Assembly (NCBI GenBank): GCA_900313015.1
Contig: OMPR01000008.1
Span: forward strand, 124,001 to 188,000
Reading direction: 5' to 3'
DNA from: Rhodobacteraceae bacterium EL53
Lineage (GTDB): Bacteria; Pseudomonadota; Alphaproteobacteria; Rhodobacterales; Rhodobacteraceae
Length of the DNA: 64,000 bases
Under the pieces are notes generated by a model. It was not told the DNA's origin and did not search any database. It saw only the letters and a list, made by a program, of their open reading frames with translations. Shown here piece by piece: positions 34,865-43,933 of this stretch; the stretch's first letter is position 1, and every line of letters begins with the position of its first letter. The position numbers and the translations under genes are program-made.

Positions 34865-37228
34865 ATGCCCAAAGACAGTGGCATCGGAGCCAGTTCCAAG
34901 CGACGCGAAGACGTCCGCTTTTTGACCGGAACAGGTAATTATACCGACGATATCAATATTCACCGCCAGACGTACGTCTATTTCCTGCGTTCAGACGTGG
35001 CACATGGCAAAATCAACAACATCGGTTTGGACGCGGCGAAAGCCATGCCCGGCGTTGTGCGCATCTTTACCGGTGCCGATTTTGAGGGCGTCGGCTCCAT
35101 CCCATGCGGGTGGCAGGTCACAGATCGCCATGGCGAGCCTATGCAGGAACCGGCACACCCGGTGCTGGCCCAAGGCAAGGTACGCCATGTGGGCGACCCG
35201 ATTGCAGCGATTGTCGCCGAAAGTCTGGAACAGGCCCGCGATGCTGCAGAAGCGATTGAGCTGGACATTGATGAACTGCCCGCCGTCGTTGATATGAAGG
35301 CGGCGCTGGTCGATGGAGCCACCAAGGTTCACGACGATCTGACTTCGAACCTGTGTTATGACTGGGGTTTTGTAGAAGAAAACCGCGAGGCCGTAGACGA
35401 GGCGATCAAGAATGCTGCCCACGTCACCACGTTGGAGCTGGTCAATAACCGGATGATCGCCAATCCGATGGAGCCGCGCGTGGCTGTTGGCGAATATAAT
35501 CGCGCCAATGACGAAAGCACACTGCACACCACCAGCCAGAACCCGCATGTGATCCGGTTGCTGATGGGTGCGTTTGTTCTGGGTATTCCTGAGCACAAGT
35601 TGCGTGTTGTCGCCCCTGATGTGGGTGGCGGATTTGGCACCAAAATCTTCCATTATGCCGAAGAAGCGTTCTGTACCTTTGCTGCCCGCGCGATCAACCG
35701 CCCGGTCAAATGGACTTCATCACGGTCTGAGGCGTTTATGTCTGATGCACATGGTCGGGATCATGTGACCAAGATTGAATTGGCGTTGGATGCAGATAAC
35801 AACTTCCTTGCTGTGCGTACGGACACGCACGCCAACATGGGGGCTTATCTTTCAACGTTTGCACCGTCGGTTCCAACTTGGCTGCACGGAACACTTATGG
35901 CGGGGAACTATAAGACCCCGTTGGTTTACGTGAACGTCAAAGCCGTGTTTACCAACACAGTTCCGGTTGATGCCTATCGCGGCGCGGGGCGCCCCGAAGC
36001 AACCTATCAGCTAGAGCGGGTGGTGGACAAAGCCGCGCGGGAGTTGGGCGTTGACCCGATTGCATTGCGTCGTCAGAATTTTATCACTGAATTCCCCTAT
36101 GCCACCCCAGTGGCGGTGGAATATGACACCGGTGATTACAACGCGACGATGGATAAGCTGATTGAGATTGGCGATTTTGATGGGTTCAAAGCCCGTCGGA
36201 GCGTATCCGAAGAAAACGGCAAACTGCGTGGCCTAGGTGTCAATTGCTATATCGAAGCTTGCGGCATTGCACCGTCCAATCTTGTTGGGCAACTTGGTGC
36301 ACGGGCGGGACTTTATGATGCCGCAACGGTGCGGGTGAACGCGACCGGGTCAATCTCGGTCATGGTCGGGGCGCACAGCCACGGTCAGGGTCACGAGACA
36401 TCTTTCCCGCAAGTTGTGGCGGAAATGCTGGGCATTGACGAGGGGATGATCGATATCGTCCACGGTGACAGTTCCAAGATCCCGTTTGGCATGGGCACAT
36501 ATGGATCGCGCTCAATTGCGGTTTGTGGGTCTGCCATGGTGCGTGCAACAGAAAAGATCATCAACAAGGCCAAGAAAATCGCGGCCCATTTGATGGAAGC
36601 GTCGGATGCGGATATCGAACTGAAGGATGGTCAATTCAGCGTAGCGGGGACCGATAAATCGGTGGCTTGGGGCGATGTGACTTTGGCTGCCTATGTGCCG
36701 CATAACTATCCGTTAGAGGACATCGAGCCAGGTCTCGAAGAGACTGCGTTTTATGATCCAGCGAACTTTACCTATCCGTCAGGCGCCTATGCCTGCGAAG
36801 TAGAGGTCGATCCTGAAACGGGTAAGGTCACCATTGAACGGTTCGCAGCTGCTGATGATTTCGGCAATGTTATCAACCCAATGATCGTTTCTGGTCAGGT
36901 CCATGGTGGTCTGGCGCAAGGCATCGGTCAGGCGTTGATGGAGCAGGCTGTTTACGACGCAGATGGTCAGTTGCTGAGCGCCTCCTATATGGATTACGCG
37001 ATGCCACGGGCTGATGATGTGCCGTTCTACGATGTGGATCATTCCTGTCAAACGCCATGTACCCACAACCCGCTTGGGGTCAAAGGGTGCGGTGAGGCCG
37101 GTGCCATTGGCTCGCCCCCATCGGTGGTGAATGCTGTGGTGGATGCGCTGCAGTCGGCTGGCAAGGATGTCACCCACATTGATATGCCGCTGTCACCGTC
37201 ACGCGTTTGGGCTGCGATGAACAGTTGA
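34865..37228 (+). CDS. coxL: CoxL-like form II Mo hydroxylase large subunit
   Basis: A 787-residue xanthine oxidase family large subunit. AYRGAGR at residues 370-376 is the form II signature, not the Cys-containing AYXCSFR of form I CO dehydrogenases. VGAHSHGQGHETSFPQVVAE is the Moco-binding region and the catalytic Glu is residue 744 in KGCGEAGAIG. The substrate may be an aromatic or N-heterocycle, purine or aldehyde; CO oxidation is not established for this form. It is flanked by coxS and coxM in the usual S-L-M order. Confidence 0.9.
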   Translation: MPKDSGIGASSKRREDVRFLTGTGNYTDDINIHRQTYVYFLRSDVAHGKINNIGLDAAKAMPGVVRIFTGADFEGVGSIPCGWQVTDRHGEPMQEPAHPVLAQGKVRHVGDPIAAIVAESLEQARDAAEAIELDIDELPAVVDMKAALVDGATKVHDDLTSNLCYDWGFVEENREAVDEAIKNAAHVTTLELVNNRMIANPMEPRVAVGEYNRANDESTLHTTSQNPHVIRLLMGAFVLGIPEHKLRVVAPDVGGGFGTKIFHYAEEAFCTFAARAINRPVKWTSSRSEAFMSDAHGRDHVTKIELALDADNNFLAVRTDTHANMGAYLSTFAPSVPTWLHGTLMAGNYKTPLVYVNVKAVFTNTVPVDAYRGAGRPEATYQLERVVDKAARELGVDPIALRRQNFITEFPYATPVAVEYDTGDYNATMDKLIEIGDFDGFKARRSVSEENGKLRGLGVNCYIEACGIAPSNLVGQLGARAGLYDAATVRVNATGSISVMVGAHSHGQGHETSFPQVVAEMLGIDEGMIDIVHGDSSKIPFGMGTYGSRSIAVCGSAMVRATEKIINKAKKIAAHLMEASDADIELKDGQFSVAGTDKSVAWGDVTLAAYVPHNYPLEDIEPGLEETAFYDPANFTYPSGAYACEVEVDPETGKVTIERFAAADDFGNVINPMIVSGQVHGGLAQGIGQALMEQAVYDADGQLLSASYMDYAMPRADDVPFYDVDHSCQTPCTHNPLGVKGCGEAGAIGSPPSVVNAVVDALQSAGKDVTHIDMPLSPSRVWAAMNS

Positions 37229-37326
37229 GATGAGGGGATGTGGCGAGGGGGTGACCCCTCGCTGGCCCCGCATGATTTATAGCCAGAAGAAGAGCCAAGG
37301 TCAGTCTCTTCGGAAAGGAAGACGAA

Positions 37327-38118
37327 ATGTATAATTTCGAGTTTGAAAAGCCCTCGACCATTGCGGACGCTGTTGCTGCTTTGGGGCAAGAGGATGCACA
37401 GGCGTTGGGCGGGGGGCAAACCCTAATCCCAACCCTGAAACAACGCTTGGCATCACCAAGTAAATTGGTGTCGCTGACGGCGATTCCTGAAATGCAGGGG
37501 GTGTGCGTAGAAGATGGCGCTGTCAACGTCGGGGGTGGCACCACGCATGCGGCCGTCGCCGCAGGGGCAGCTGAATCGTATCCTGCGCTGGCAGACCTGG
37601 CGGGTCATATTGGCGATCCGATGGTGCGCAATCGCGGAACTGCTGGGGGATCCTTGGCGAACAACGATCCGTCAGCCTGCTATCCGGCGGCTGCATTGGG
37701 ATCGGGCGCAACGATTGTGACCAACACGCGCGAAATCGCTGCAGATGACTATTTCCAAGGTATGTTCACCACTGCGTTGAACGAGGGCGAAATCGTAACG
37801 TCCGTCCGGTTCCCAGTGCCCGAGGCGGCGAGCTATCAAAAGTTCCTGCAGCCTGCGTCGCGGTTTGCTCTGGTCGGTGTTTTTGTCGCCAAATATGCGG
37901 ATGGCGTGCGCGTCGCCGTAACGGGTGCCTCTGAAGAAGGAGTGTTCCGCTGGTCCGAAGCTGAAGCAGCCCTGAACAAAGAGTTCCGGGGTGACGCACT
38001 GATGGATCTTAAGATCAATCCGATGAACATGATCGGGGATCTGCACGGGACCAAAGAATACCGTGCACATTTGGTGTCTGTCATGACCAAGCGCGCTGTC
38101 GAGGCAGCAAGCGCCTGA
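37327..38118 (+). CDS. coxM: CoxM-like FAD subunit of a Mo hydroxylase
   Basis: A 263-residue FAD-binding protein. The flavin pieces are ALGGGQTLIPTLKQRLASP and RNRGTAGGSLANNDPSACYP (G-G-S-x-x-x-x-D-P), with a CO_deh_flav_C-like end. It receives electrons from CoxS and passes them to an external acceptor. RBS GGAAAGGA precedes the ATG. It closes the coxSLM operon, followed by a hairpin. Confidence 0.92.
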   Translation: MYNFEFEKPSTIADAVAALGQEDAQALGGGQTLIPTLKQRLASPSKLVSLTAIPEMQGVCVEDGAVNVGGGTTHAAVAAGAAESYPALADLAGHIGDPMVRNRGTAGGSLANNDPSACYPAAALGSGATIVTNTREIAADDYFQGMFTTALNEGEIVTSVRFPVPEAASYQKFLQPASRFALVGVFVAKYADGVRVAVTGASEEGVFRWSEAEAALNKEFRGDALMDLKINPMNMIGDLHGTKEYRAHLVSVMTKRAVEAASA

Positions 38119-38151
38119 AGCTGACAGTCTGGGCATTGTGAATTTGTATTG

Positions 38152-38181
38152 TAAGCCGTGCATCTTTGGATGCGCGGCTTA
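38152..38181 (+). terminator. hairpin after coxM
   Basis: TAAGCCGTGCATC and GATGCGCGGCTTA pair (one G-T pair) with a 4-base loop. It lies 34 bp after the coxM stop. The T-rich tail is weak. Confidence 0.45.
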
Positions 38182-38206
38182 TGCGTTTCAAAGACTTAGG
38201 TGAGGC

Positions 38207-38599
38207 ATGATCCTTAATATCTGGAACAGTTTCCGCCGCCTGCCAGTTTGGGTGCAGATCTGGGTGGGGCTAATTTTAATGCCGGTGAATCTGCTGCCTT
38301 TGGCGTTTTTGTCAGAACCCAGAGCGGGGCTTTTCGCCAGTCTTGCGGTTGGGGGAATGGTTCTCAACCTGCCTATTTTGCTAAGAGAGCAGGGATTGTC
38401 TAAAGCGATGGCCATACCGCATCTGTTGCTGTGGATTCCTTTGGTTGTTGTCTTGTTTCGTCAGTTGCGTGATGGGGGCGATATGGGGCCGACATACATT
38501 ACAGTGCTGGCGGTATTACTGGTTGTTGACGCGATCTCTCTCGCGTTCGATTTTGTGGATGCTTTGAAATGGTGGCGCGGGGATCGTGCGATTGCCTAG
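38207..38599 (+). CDS. unrecognised four-helix membrane protein
   Basis: A 130-residue protein with four hydrophobic segments (about 15-35, 40-60, 66-84 and 98-118) separated by short charged turns such as LLREQGLSKA and FRQLRDGGDMG. I recognise no family. It follows coxM by 88 bp on the same strand but behind a hairpin, so the link with the cox genes is weak. It ends in a 4-bp overlap with the convergent membrane gene. Confidence 0.65.
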   Translation: MILNIWNSFRRLPVWVQIWVGLILMPVNLLPLAFLSEPRAGLFASLAVGGMVLNLPILLREQGLSKAMAIPHLLLWIPLVVVLFRQLRDGGDMGPTYITVLAVLLVVDAISLAFDFVDALKWWRGDRAIA

Positions 38600-39252
38600 G
38601 CAGGTAGAGCGGAATAGATCCCTAATCCCCCAACCAAAATCAGACTGAGCGCCCAGATCGCTTCGAGATCAAACCAGCTGCGCGACAGGAACTGCAGACC
38701 TAGCCAGCGATGGACTGCGATAGCCAGTCCACCTCCCGCTAATAACATCGCTGCAGTATGCAGAACTGCAACGCCGAGGGTCAGCATCGCATTTCGGGCC
38801 ATCAGATCAGCAGCAGCGCGATGCCCTTGGTCCAATTCCTCGATCCGGCAGAGACCCAGATAGATCGGAACCAGCATCAAGGCTGCGCCATGCACCAGAG
38901 CCACCAGAAAAGACCACAGCGCCAGTCGGGTCGGCGGAATGCGGGACAAAAAGCGAGGATGTTTGCGTGTGATAAGCAACCAAAGGCCAAGCCCCACCAC
39001 AATAACGCCAGCGACAAGGCGCAACTGACGCTCGTAATGGATCAGCAACGTCATCGCTGAGAGCGGCAAAAGGATCACCAGCATGGCTAGAAAGTGCCCA
39101 ATCGCCAGTGCCCCCAAAGCGCGATACAGGGCACCGGGGCGTTGTTCCATCAAGGCAGAGGATACCGCCAACGGCCACCCCATTCCCGGGTTCAAGCCAT
39201 GATACAAACCACTGAGAACAACGGCCAGCCAAAGGCCAGCCGTCGTGGACAT
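38596..39252 (-). CDS. unrecognised polytopic membrane protein downstream of the mtoX-like gene
   Basis: A 218-residue protein with about six membrane segments. The first helix carries SGLYHGLNPGMGWPLAVSSAL, a His-x-x-Asn-Pro-x-x-Gly-Trp pattern reminiscent of nickel/cobalt and cytochrome-maturation transporters (HGxDxDH) but not identical. ATG 39252 is preferred over TTG 39264. It starts 30 bp after the stop of the SBP56/MtoX-like gene on the same strand, so the two probably form an operon; a metal-handling role is only a guess. Confidence 0.6.
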   Translation of the reverse strand: MSTTAGLWLAVVLSGLYHGLNPGMGWPLAVSSALMEQRPGALYRALGALAIGHFLAMLVILLPLSAMTLLIHYERQLRLVAGVIVVGLGLWLLITRKHPRFLSRIPPTRLALWSFLVALVHGAALMLVPIYLGLCRIEELDQGHRAAADLMARNAMLTLGVAVLHTAAMLLAGGGLAIAVHRWLGLQFLSRSWFDLEAIWALSLILVGGLGIYSALPA

Positions 39253-39282
39253 TAGGTATTCCAATCTTTTCCCTGCCTCAGA

Positions 39283-40683
39283 TTAGACGGAAGGGTAGCA
39301 GAAGCTGTCGGTTGAACAGTCGCCCCCTTCGAGCCGGATCTGGTGGCTGCGGTAGCCATCGGGGAATTCGACCCAAAATTGCTCATCCAGTGTCAGACCG
39401 CCATCCGCACCAACATTGGCCATAACCATTGCGGCACCACCTTCGCCCGGATAGAACTGATCATCCCATGTCGAATAGAGCGAATTGGTCCAATAGACCC
39501 GTTTGCCATCTCGGCTGATCTCAACCATCTGGGGTCCATATCCAAAGGTCTGCCCATTGGGATGTTTGGTCTTTTTGACGATTCCGCCGATTTCGACCTT
39601 GCCAGCCAGAACCGGGTTCATCGGATCGGATACATCGTATTGGTGCATTTCACCGGTGCCCCAGCACGCGACATACAAGAATTTGTCGTCAAGGCTTAGG
39701 TCGATGTCCGTGACCAGGGGCGGCACAGCTGAGAACCCTTTAAGCAGATCGGGCAGATCATCAGGATCAGCAGGCTGCGGGTCTATGGTTATGGTTTTCT
39801 TAGCTTCAAATGTACCATCCTCATTGCGCCACCACGTAAAGATCGCGCCTTGCAGGTTGGTGGTATCAACCACAACTCCACAGAACCCATATTGTTTGAC
39901 CGGATCATGGGCGGGGCGAATTTCCAACGCCATCTGGTGATTTTCACCCAGATCAATGGTTTGTACATTCTTGCGCGCCCGCAGGTCCCAGAAATGGATT
40001 GAATGACCGTATTTATTGCTCAGCAGATCTTCGGCGACGATCCCGTTTTCGAATTGTGGTGGCAGGCCCCATTCTGAACTGACCATGTAATCCCGAGGCA
40101 GGTTCCACCAGAAATCATAGTGCTTGTCCTGCAATCCCCTGTCCATTTCATAGCGGCCGATGATTTCAAAGGTTTCGCAATCCATGATGAAAATTCCGGG
40201 CGGGCCGTCTGTTCCATCCTCGCCACCACCGCCAAGAGTCGAGACATAGATGCCTTCGGGACCACAATGGATGGTGTGGGGGCGGGAATAGCCGGTTTTG
40301 GCAAAGACCTCCTCGGGTTCGATAATCTTGTGGATCTTGGCATCCAGCGGATCCTTGACGTCGATCACATAAATTCGCGAGGACCGGATGCCTGGAATGA
40401 TCAGATAACGCCGCTCAAGAAAGGCGTGGCCGGTTAGGGGGGACAAAGCGGAAGAACAGGCATTCCAACCGAAATGATGGAATTCATCGCCTGTGTTGGG
40501 CATCATGACCTTGTGCACGATCTTGCCGTAATCATCTGATGACGGATCTACATTCACCACAGCTAGCCCATCGGGTTGTGAAAAATCCGGGCTCAGCATC
40601 AGCGTAAAGGCCAGCGTTTCCACTGGGGCTTCCATCGCCAGCTTGGGTGAGGGGTGAAATGTCGGATCGGGTCGTAAATTCAT
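39283..40683 (-). CDS. selenium-binding protein 56 / methanethiol oxidase-like protein
   Basis: A 466-residue SBP56 family beta-propeller. The family motif HHFGWNACSS lies at residues 69-78, followed by RSSRIYVIDVKDPLDAKIHK, YSRPHTIHCGPEGIYVSTLG and HPNGQTFGYGPQMVEISRDG (each part shown). Bacterial members such as MtoX oxidise methanethiol, a DMSP-degradation product, in copper-dependent periplasmic form. This protein has no signal peptide (it starts MNLRPDPTFH), so it is either cytoplasmic or a different functional subgroup. ATG 40683 has GGGAGGA upstream. Confidence 0.85.
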   Translation of the reverse strand: MNLRPDPTFHPSPKLAMEAPVETLAFTLMLSPDFSQPDGLAVVNVDPSSDDYGKIVHKVMMPNTGDEFHHFGWNACSSALSPLTGHAFLERRYLIIPGIRSSRIYVIDVKDPLDAKIHKIIEPEEVFAKTGYSRPHTIHCGPEGIYVSTLGGGGEDGTDGPPGIFIMDCETFEIIGRYEMDRGLQDKHYDFWWNLPRDYMVSSEWGLPPQFENGIVAEDLLSNKYGHSIHFWDLRARKNVQTIDLGENHQMALEIRPAHDPVKQYGFCGVVVDTTNLQGAIFTWWRNEDGTFEAKKTITIDPQPADPDDLPDLLKGFSAVPPLVTDIDLSLDDKFLYVACWGTGEMHQYDVSDPMNPVLAGKVEIGGIVKKTKHPNGQTFGYGPQMVEISRDGKRVYWTNSLYSTWDDQFYPGEGGAAMVMANVGADGGLTLDEQFWVEFPDGYRSHQIRLEGGDCSTDSFCYPSV

Positions 40684-40751
40684 TCTGAGTCCTCCCATTC
40701 AAATAGGCCGGAGACAGGAAAAAATCTTGGTATTTTGAATATTGTCGTGAC

Positions 40752-40785
40752 TATCTCCCGGCAACGCTATGGTCGGCGGGAGATA
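40752..40785. repeat. inverted repeat between DUF2950 and mtoX-like genes
   Basis: TATCTCCCG (40752-40760) and CGGGAGATA (40777-40785) are perfect 9-base arms around 16 bases. It lies 47 bp beyond the DUF2950 stop and 69 bp upstream of the mtoX-like start. It could terminate the upstream transcript (no T-run) or act as an operator. Confidence 0.45.
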
Positions 40786-40831
40786 CGTTCTGGTCAAGTA
40801 TTACCTTCATCAAAGAGTTACCTTTGACCGG

Positions 40832-41737
40832 TTATTGCTGCTTTGACCATTCTGAATCGGGATCAAACAGTATGATCGCCTGTGCAATATCAAGGGTATC
40901 TTCACCCAGATCAGCCTCGTAAACGGTGCCGTTTTCAGCGACCAGAAAGCTGGTGATACCGCTGTTGCCATAGTCCGAAGGGACCGCAAGCATAGCATGA
41001 CCCGCTACCATTTGATCGTTTATCAGATAGTTCATAGCGCCACCGGGTGCCGCGTCACCTTGACCCTGTAGGATCCGGTAATAATACCCGCCAAAGGGTT
41101 CGGGGTCTTGATCCGCGTCACCGTCATTGTACCCGTCAAGCGAAGCAAGTGCGATACGTTCCCCCAATGGGCTGTCGGCGCGTCCCCAAAACAGGCCATC
41201 TTGCCGACCCGGAGAGGACAGCAAGGCGCGGGCGAATTCCATCACCCCATCGCCGTCATGATCCACAAGGCGGTATTCCGCCTGAATATCCACATAGGCG
41301 TGCAGGGTTTCGATCGTGTCGAGCTCGTTTAGCCCTATTCGCCGGGTGTGCACTTCGTTGGCACCGGCCTCAATGTCAAAGGACCACCCTTGTTCGGTGT
41401 GGTGCAGTGGGATCGGAAAGGGCCAGCTGTCCACCCCTAGCAACAGGGTCGTTTTTCCATCTTCACCAGGTTGAAACCTATACCCATTTTGAACGAGTAC
41501 AAGGATTTCGAGCCGGTTGATCTTATCCCGGTCAGGGTTGCCAGAAGACAGCAAAGGTTCAGCATCGGTGCCAAACACAGTCAATAGAGCGGCGGTGTCT
41601 TGTGTGGAAAGCGCCTGCATCATCGCCTCAAGCGCGTCTTGTGGTGCTTGGTAGGTGGCAGGTTCCTCTGCGGAAATGGCGGGCGTGGCTGCAAGCAGGG
41701 CTAGGGCGGCAAGTGTGTGTTTCATTGTTAGATACAT
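40832..41737 (-). CDS. DUF2950-family exported protein
   Basis: A 301-residue protein with a Sec signal peptide (hydrophobic core TLAALALLAATPAISA, cut near residue 22). The mature part has FGTDAEPLLSSGNPDRDK and the family ending GGYYYRILQGQGDAAPGGAMNY (parts), then AVPSDYGNSGITSFLV and GTVYEADLG. DUF2950 proteins are periplasmic, of unknown function. ATG 41737 has GGAG 7 bases upstream. It starts 4 bp inside the end of the DUF3300 gene region; the two families commonly sit together. Confidence 0.85.
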   Translation of the reverse strand: MYLTMKHTLAALALLAATPAISAEEPATYQAPQDALEAMMQALSTQDTAALLTVFGTDAEPLLSSGNPDRDKINRLEILVLVQNGYRFQPGEDGKTTLLLGVDSWPFPIPLHHTEQGWSFDIEAGANEVHTRRIGLNELDTIETLHAYVDIQAEYRLVDHDGDGVMEFARALLSSPGRQDGLFWGRADSPLGERIALASLDGYNDGDADQDPEPFGGYYYRILQGQGDAAPGGAMNYLINDQMVAGHAMLAVPSDYGNSGITSFLVAENGTVYEADLGEDTLDIAQAIILFDPDSEWSKQQ

Positions 41738-41740
41738 GGC

Positions 41741-43057
41741 TTATCTCCGTCCTCTTCCACCACCAGATGCGCGACCTCGTGCGCCGCCCGCTTGGGCGCG
41801 GGCACCGGATGCGCGCTGATGCATGGCACCTCCTCCTGAGTGGCTGCCTTGCTTGCGCGGTGCCGGACGCGCTTTGGCGGGGTTAGAGGCCGCTTTTGGG
41901 CGAGGTTTCGCCTGAGCTTTGGCTTTCGCTTTAGGGGCAGCGGCAGGCGCTTTGGCACGGGTGCGATCTACGGCATCTTTCCGCGCGTCAGCAGGCAAGC
42001 CGCCTGGGCGTTGGGCACCGGCCTTCTTAGCCCGTTCTAGATCCTTTGCGGCTCCGGGGCGCGAAATATCGGCGGCTCCGGTTTCTTTGGACAAACGTTG
42101 ACGCATTTCATCGCCTCGGTCTGGTTTGCCTACTGGCATCGTTGTAACCCCATCCTGACCTCGGCGATTGCCGATTTCGTCGCGGGCTTTGTCACGGCGG
42201 TCATCATCCGGCTTCCAGCCGATGTTGTCGCGATCGCCAATGTTCACATCCCCATCGATATCAATGTCGATATCCGGATTGTGGATGATTGGACGCCCGT
42301 TCCACCCGCCACAGTTATGGCAGCCCCAATAGCCGTACCAATCGTCGTCATCATCAAAGATTTCCGCAATCAGTGCGACCGTACCAAAGGCGATCAGCCC
42401 GGTCGCAAGCGCATCCCCGGCGTCCGAGTCGTTGCTGTCGACATAAACCACCTCGGGATCATATTGGGGCACATAGACGACTTCGGGGTTGGTCGGTTGA
42501 ATGATGATGGTTTCATCACCGGCGTCCTGGGTCACTTCAACGGTTTGCTCATCGCCGCTGGCCAAAGTTCCGGCATCGGCGGCGATCTTGCGCATGTCTT
42601 GCACCGCTGCCATGACATCGTCGTCTTGGGCCAGCATGACCGTGCCCATGGTTTCGGTCCATTCCACATGAACGGCCATATCCGTCAAAACATCAGGGAA
42701 GGCGGTCGCGAGAACCGTAACGCTTTCATCCCAGCCCTGTCCCTCGATCTCGGCTTTCAGGGTTTCGGCATCTTTGTCTTTGTTGTCCTGAACAAATCGG
42801 TCGGCCTTGATCACTTCAAGGGGAAACGTCGCAGCCACAAGAACCTGTATCAGCAAGGTATCAGGGTAGAGTGCGACAGGCGCGACAAGCTTTTGCAATT
42901 CGTCAGGGGACAGAAGCGTTACCTCTTCTGCAGGTTTGCTGTCTGCTTCCTGAGTTGCTTCAGTTGTGTCTGCTGTTGTTGACGTATCTTGCGCAGCCAG
43001 AGGGTGCGCAGCCAGAAATGCACACAACAGTACCGCTGAATAGTTACGGGTCTTCAT
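41741..43057 (-). CDS. DUF3300-family exported protein with low-complexity tail
   Basis: A 438-residue protein with a signal peptide and the DUF3300 core: DELQKLVAPVALYPDTLLIQVLVAATFPLEVIKADRFVQ (in parts), and PEVVYVPQYDPEVVYV. A hydrophobic stretch LATGLIAFGTVALIAEIFD is followed by a Trp/Tyr/Cys-rich segment WYGYWGCHNCGGWNGRP. From about residue 350 the tail is Ala/Lys/Pro-rich and ends in Gly-Arg repeats, expected to be disordered and basic. ATG 43057 has GGGGAGAG upstream. Function unknown; probably co-expressed with DUF2950. Confidence 0.83.
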   Translation of the reverse strand: MKTRNYSAVLLCAFLAAHPLAAQDTSTTADTTEATQEADSKPAEEVTLLSPDELQKLVAPVALYPDTLLIQVLVAATFPLEVIKADRFVQDNKDKDAETLKAEIEGQGWDESVTVLATAFPDVLTDMAVHVEWTETMGTVMLAQDDDVMAAVQDMRKIAADAGTLASGDEQTVEVTQDAGDETIIIQPTNPEVVYVPQYDPEVVYVDSNDSDAGDALATGLIAFGTVALIAEIFDDDDDWYGYWGCHNCGGWNGRPIIHNPDIDIDIDGDVNIGDRDNIGWKPDDDRRDKARDEIGNRRGQDGVTTMPVGKPDRGDEMRQRLSKETGAADISRPGAAKDLERAKKAGAQRPGGLPADARKDAVDRTRAKAPAAAPKAKAKAQAKPRPKAASNPAKARPAPRKQGSHSGGGAMHQRASGARAQAGGARGRASGGGRGRR

Positions 43058-43140
43058 CCGGTCTCTCCCCGGTTGTTTCACCGAACAGCTTAGGCAAGAA
43101 AATGTTTGAAACCAAATGATTTTCTGGGAGCAAGACAGAA

Positions 43141-43172
43141 AACGCCCCGTTCCGAGGGAAACGAGGCGCGTT
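43141..43172 (-). terminator. probable terminator of infC
   Basis: On the minus strand GCCTCGTTTCC pairs with GGAACGGGGC (imperfect stem) followed by GTTTTC. It is about 20 bp beyond the infC stop. Confidence 0.5.
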
Positions 43173-43192
43173 CTCAGATCTGAAATCAGATC

Positions 43193-43741
43193 TTATTTTT
43201 GTGGAAGAGGGCCGATCATCATGATCATCTGGCGGCCTTCCATTTTAGGCATGTTTTCGATCTTGCCGTGTTCCTTGATGTCGCTTGCGACACGCTCCAG
43301 CAGTTCACGACCAAGGTTCTGGTGAGCCATTTCACGGCCACGGAAACGCAGGGTCACTTTGACCTTGTCGCCGTTTTCCAGGAACTTGTACACATTACGC
43401 ATTTTCACATCGTAATCATTGGTGTCGGTGTTGGGCCGGAACTTGACCTCTTTCACCTCAATGATCTTTTGCTTTTTGCGTGCTTCGCTCTCGCGTTTCT
43501 GCTGTTCATATTTGAACTTGCCGAAGTCCATGATCTTACAGACCGGAGGAGCGGCATTGGGCGAGATTTCAACAAGATCCAAGCCAGCCTCATCGGCCAT
43601 TTGCATGGCGCGTGACGGCGTAACAACACCGACGTTTTCACCATCGGCGCCGATTAGGCGGATTTCATTGGCACGGATTTTTTCATTGACGCGCGGGCCG
43701 GTGTCACGTTGTGGCGGCGCATTGTGAGGTCTGCGAGCTAT
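43193..43741 (-). CDS. infC: translation initiation factor IF-3, ATA start
   Basis: A 182-residue IF-3. The first ATG in frame (43606) would drop the N-terminal domain; reading further upstream gives [19 protein letters not shown] then [19 protein letters not shown], the canonical IF-3 start. The codon at 43741 is ATA, 8 bases after AAGGA, and the only nearby ATG (out of frame) is stopped at once. Rare start codons in infC allow IF-3 to limit its own synthesis. The C-domain has [18 protein letters not shown] and [12 protein letters not shown]. Confidence 0.93.
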   Translation of the reverse strand: MARRPHNAPPQRDTGPRVNEKIRANEIRLIGADGENVGVVTPSRAMQMADEAGLDLVEISPNAAPPVCKIMDFGKFKYEQQKRESEARKKQKIIEVKEVKFRPNTDTNDYDVKMRNVYKFLENGDKVKVTLRFRGREMAHQNLGRELLERVASDIKEHGKIENMPKMEGRQMIMMIGPLPQK

Positions 43742-43933
43742 GGACTCATTCCTTTGATCGTTAAATTCGATGAGCGCGAAACGTAACTTTCATGCTAAGG
43801 TGATTCAAGGTGAAATTGCCCCTTATTAGCGGATTTTCGTACAACTTTCCCCCTTGTGATCCTGGTTGTGCTCCCTCATTTGACACTCAAGACGGCCATC
43901 TAGGGGCCGCCTTTGCAAAAAGGATAATAAAAG

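Noticed and set aside
34865-37228. Form I CO dehydrogenase
   Set aside because: The signature is AYRGAGR rather than AYXCSFR.
42098-42982. 294-codon plus-strand frame opposite the DUF3300 gene
   Set aside because: The DUF3300 protein on the other strand has a signal peptide, ribosome site and family motifs; the opposite product has none.
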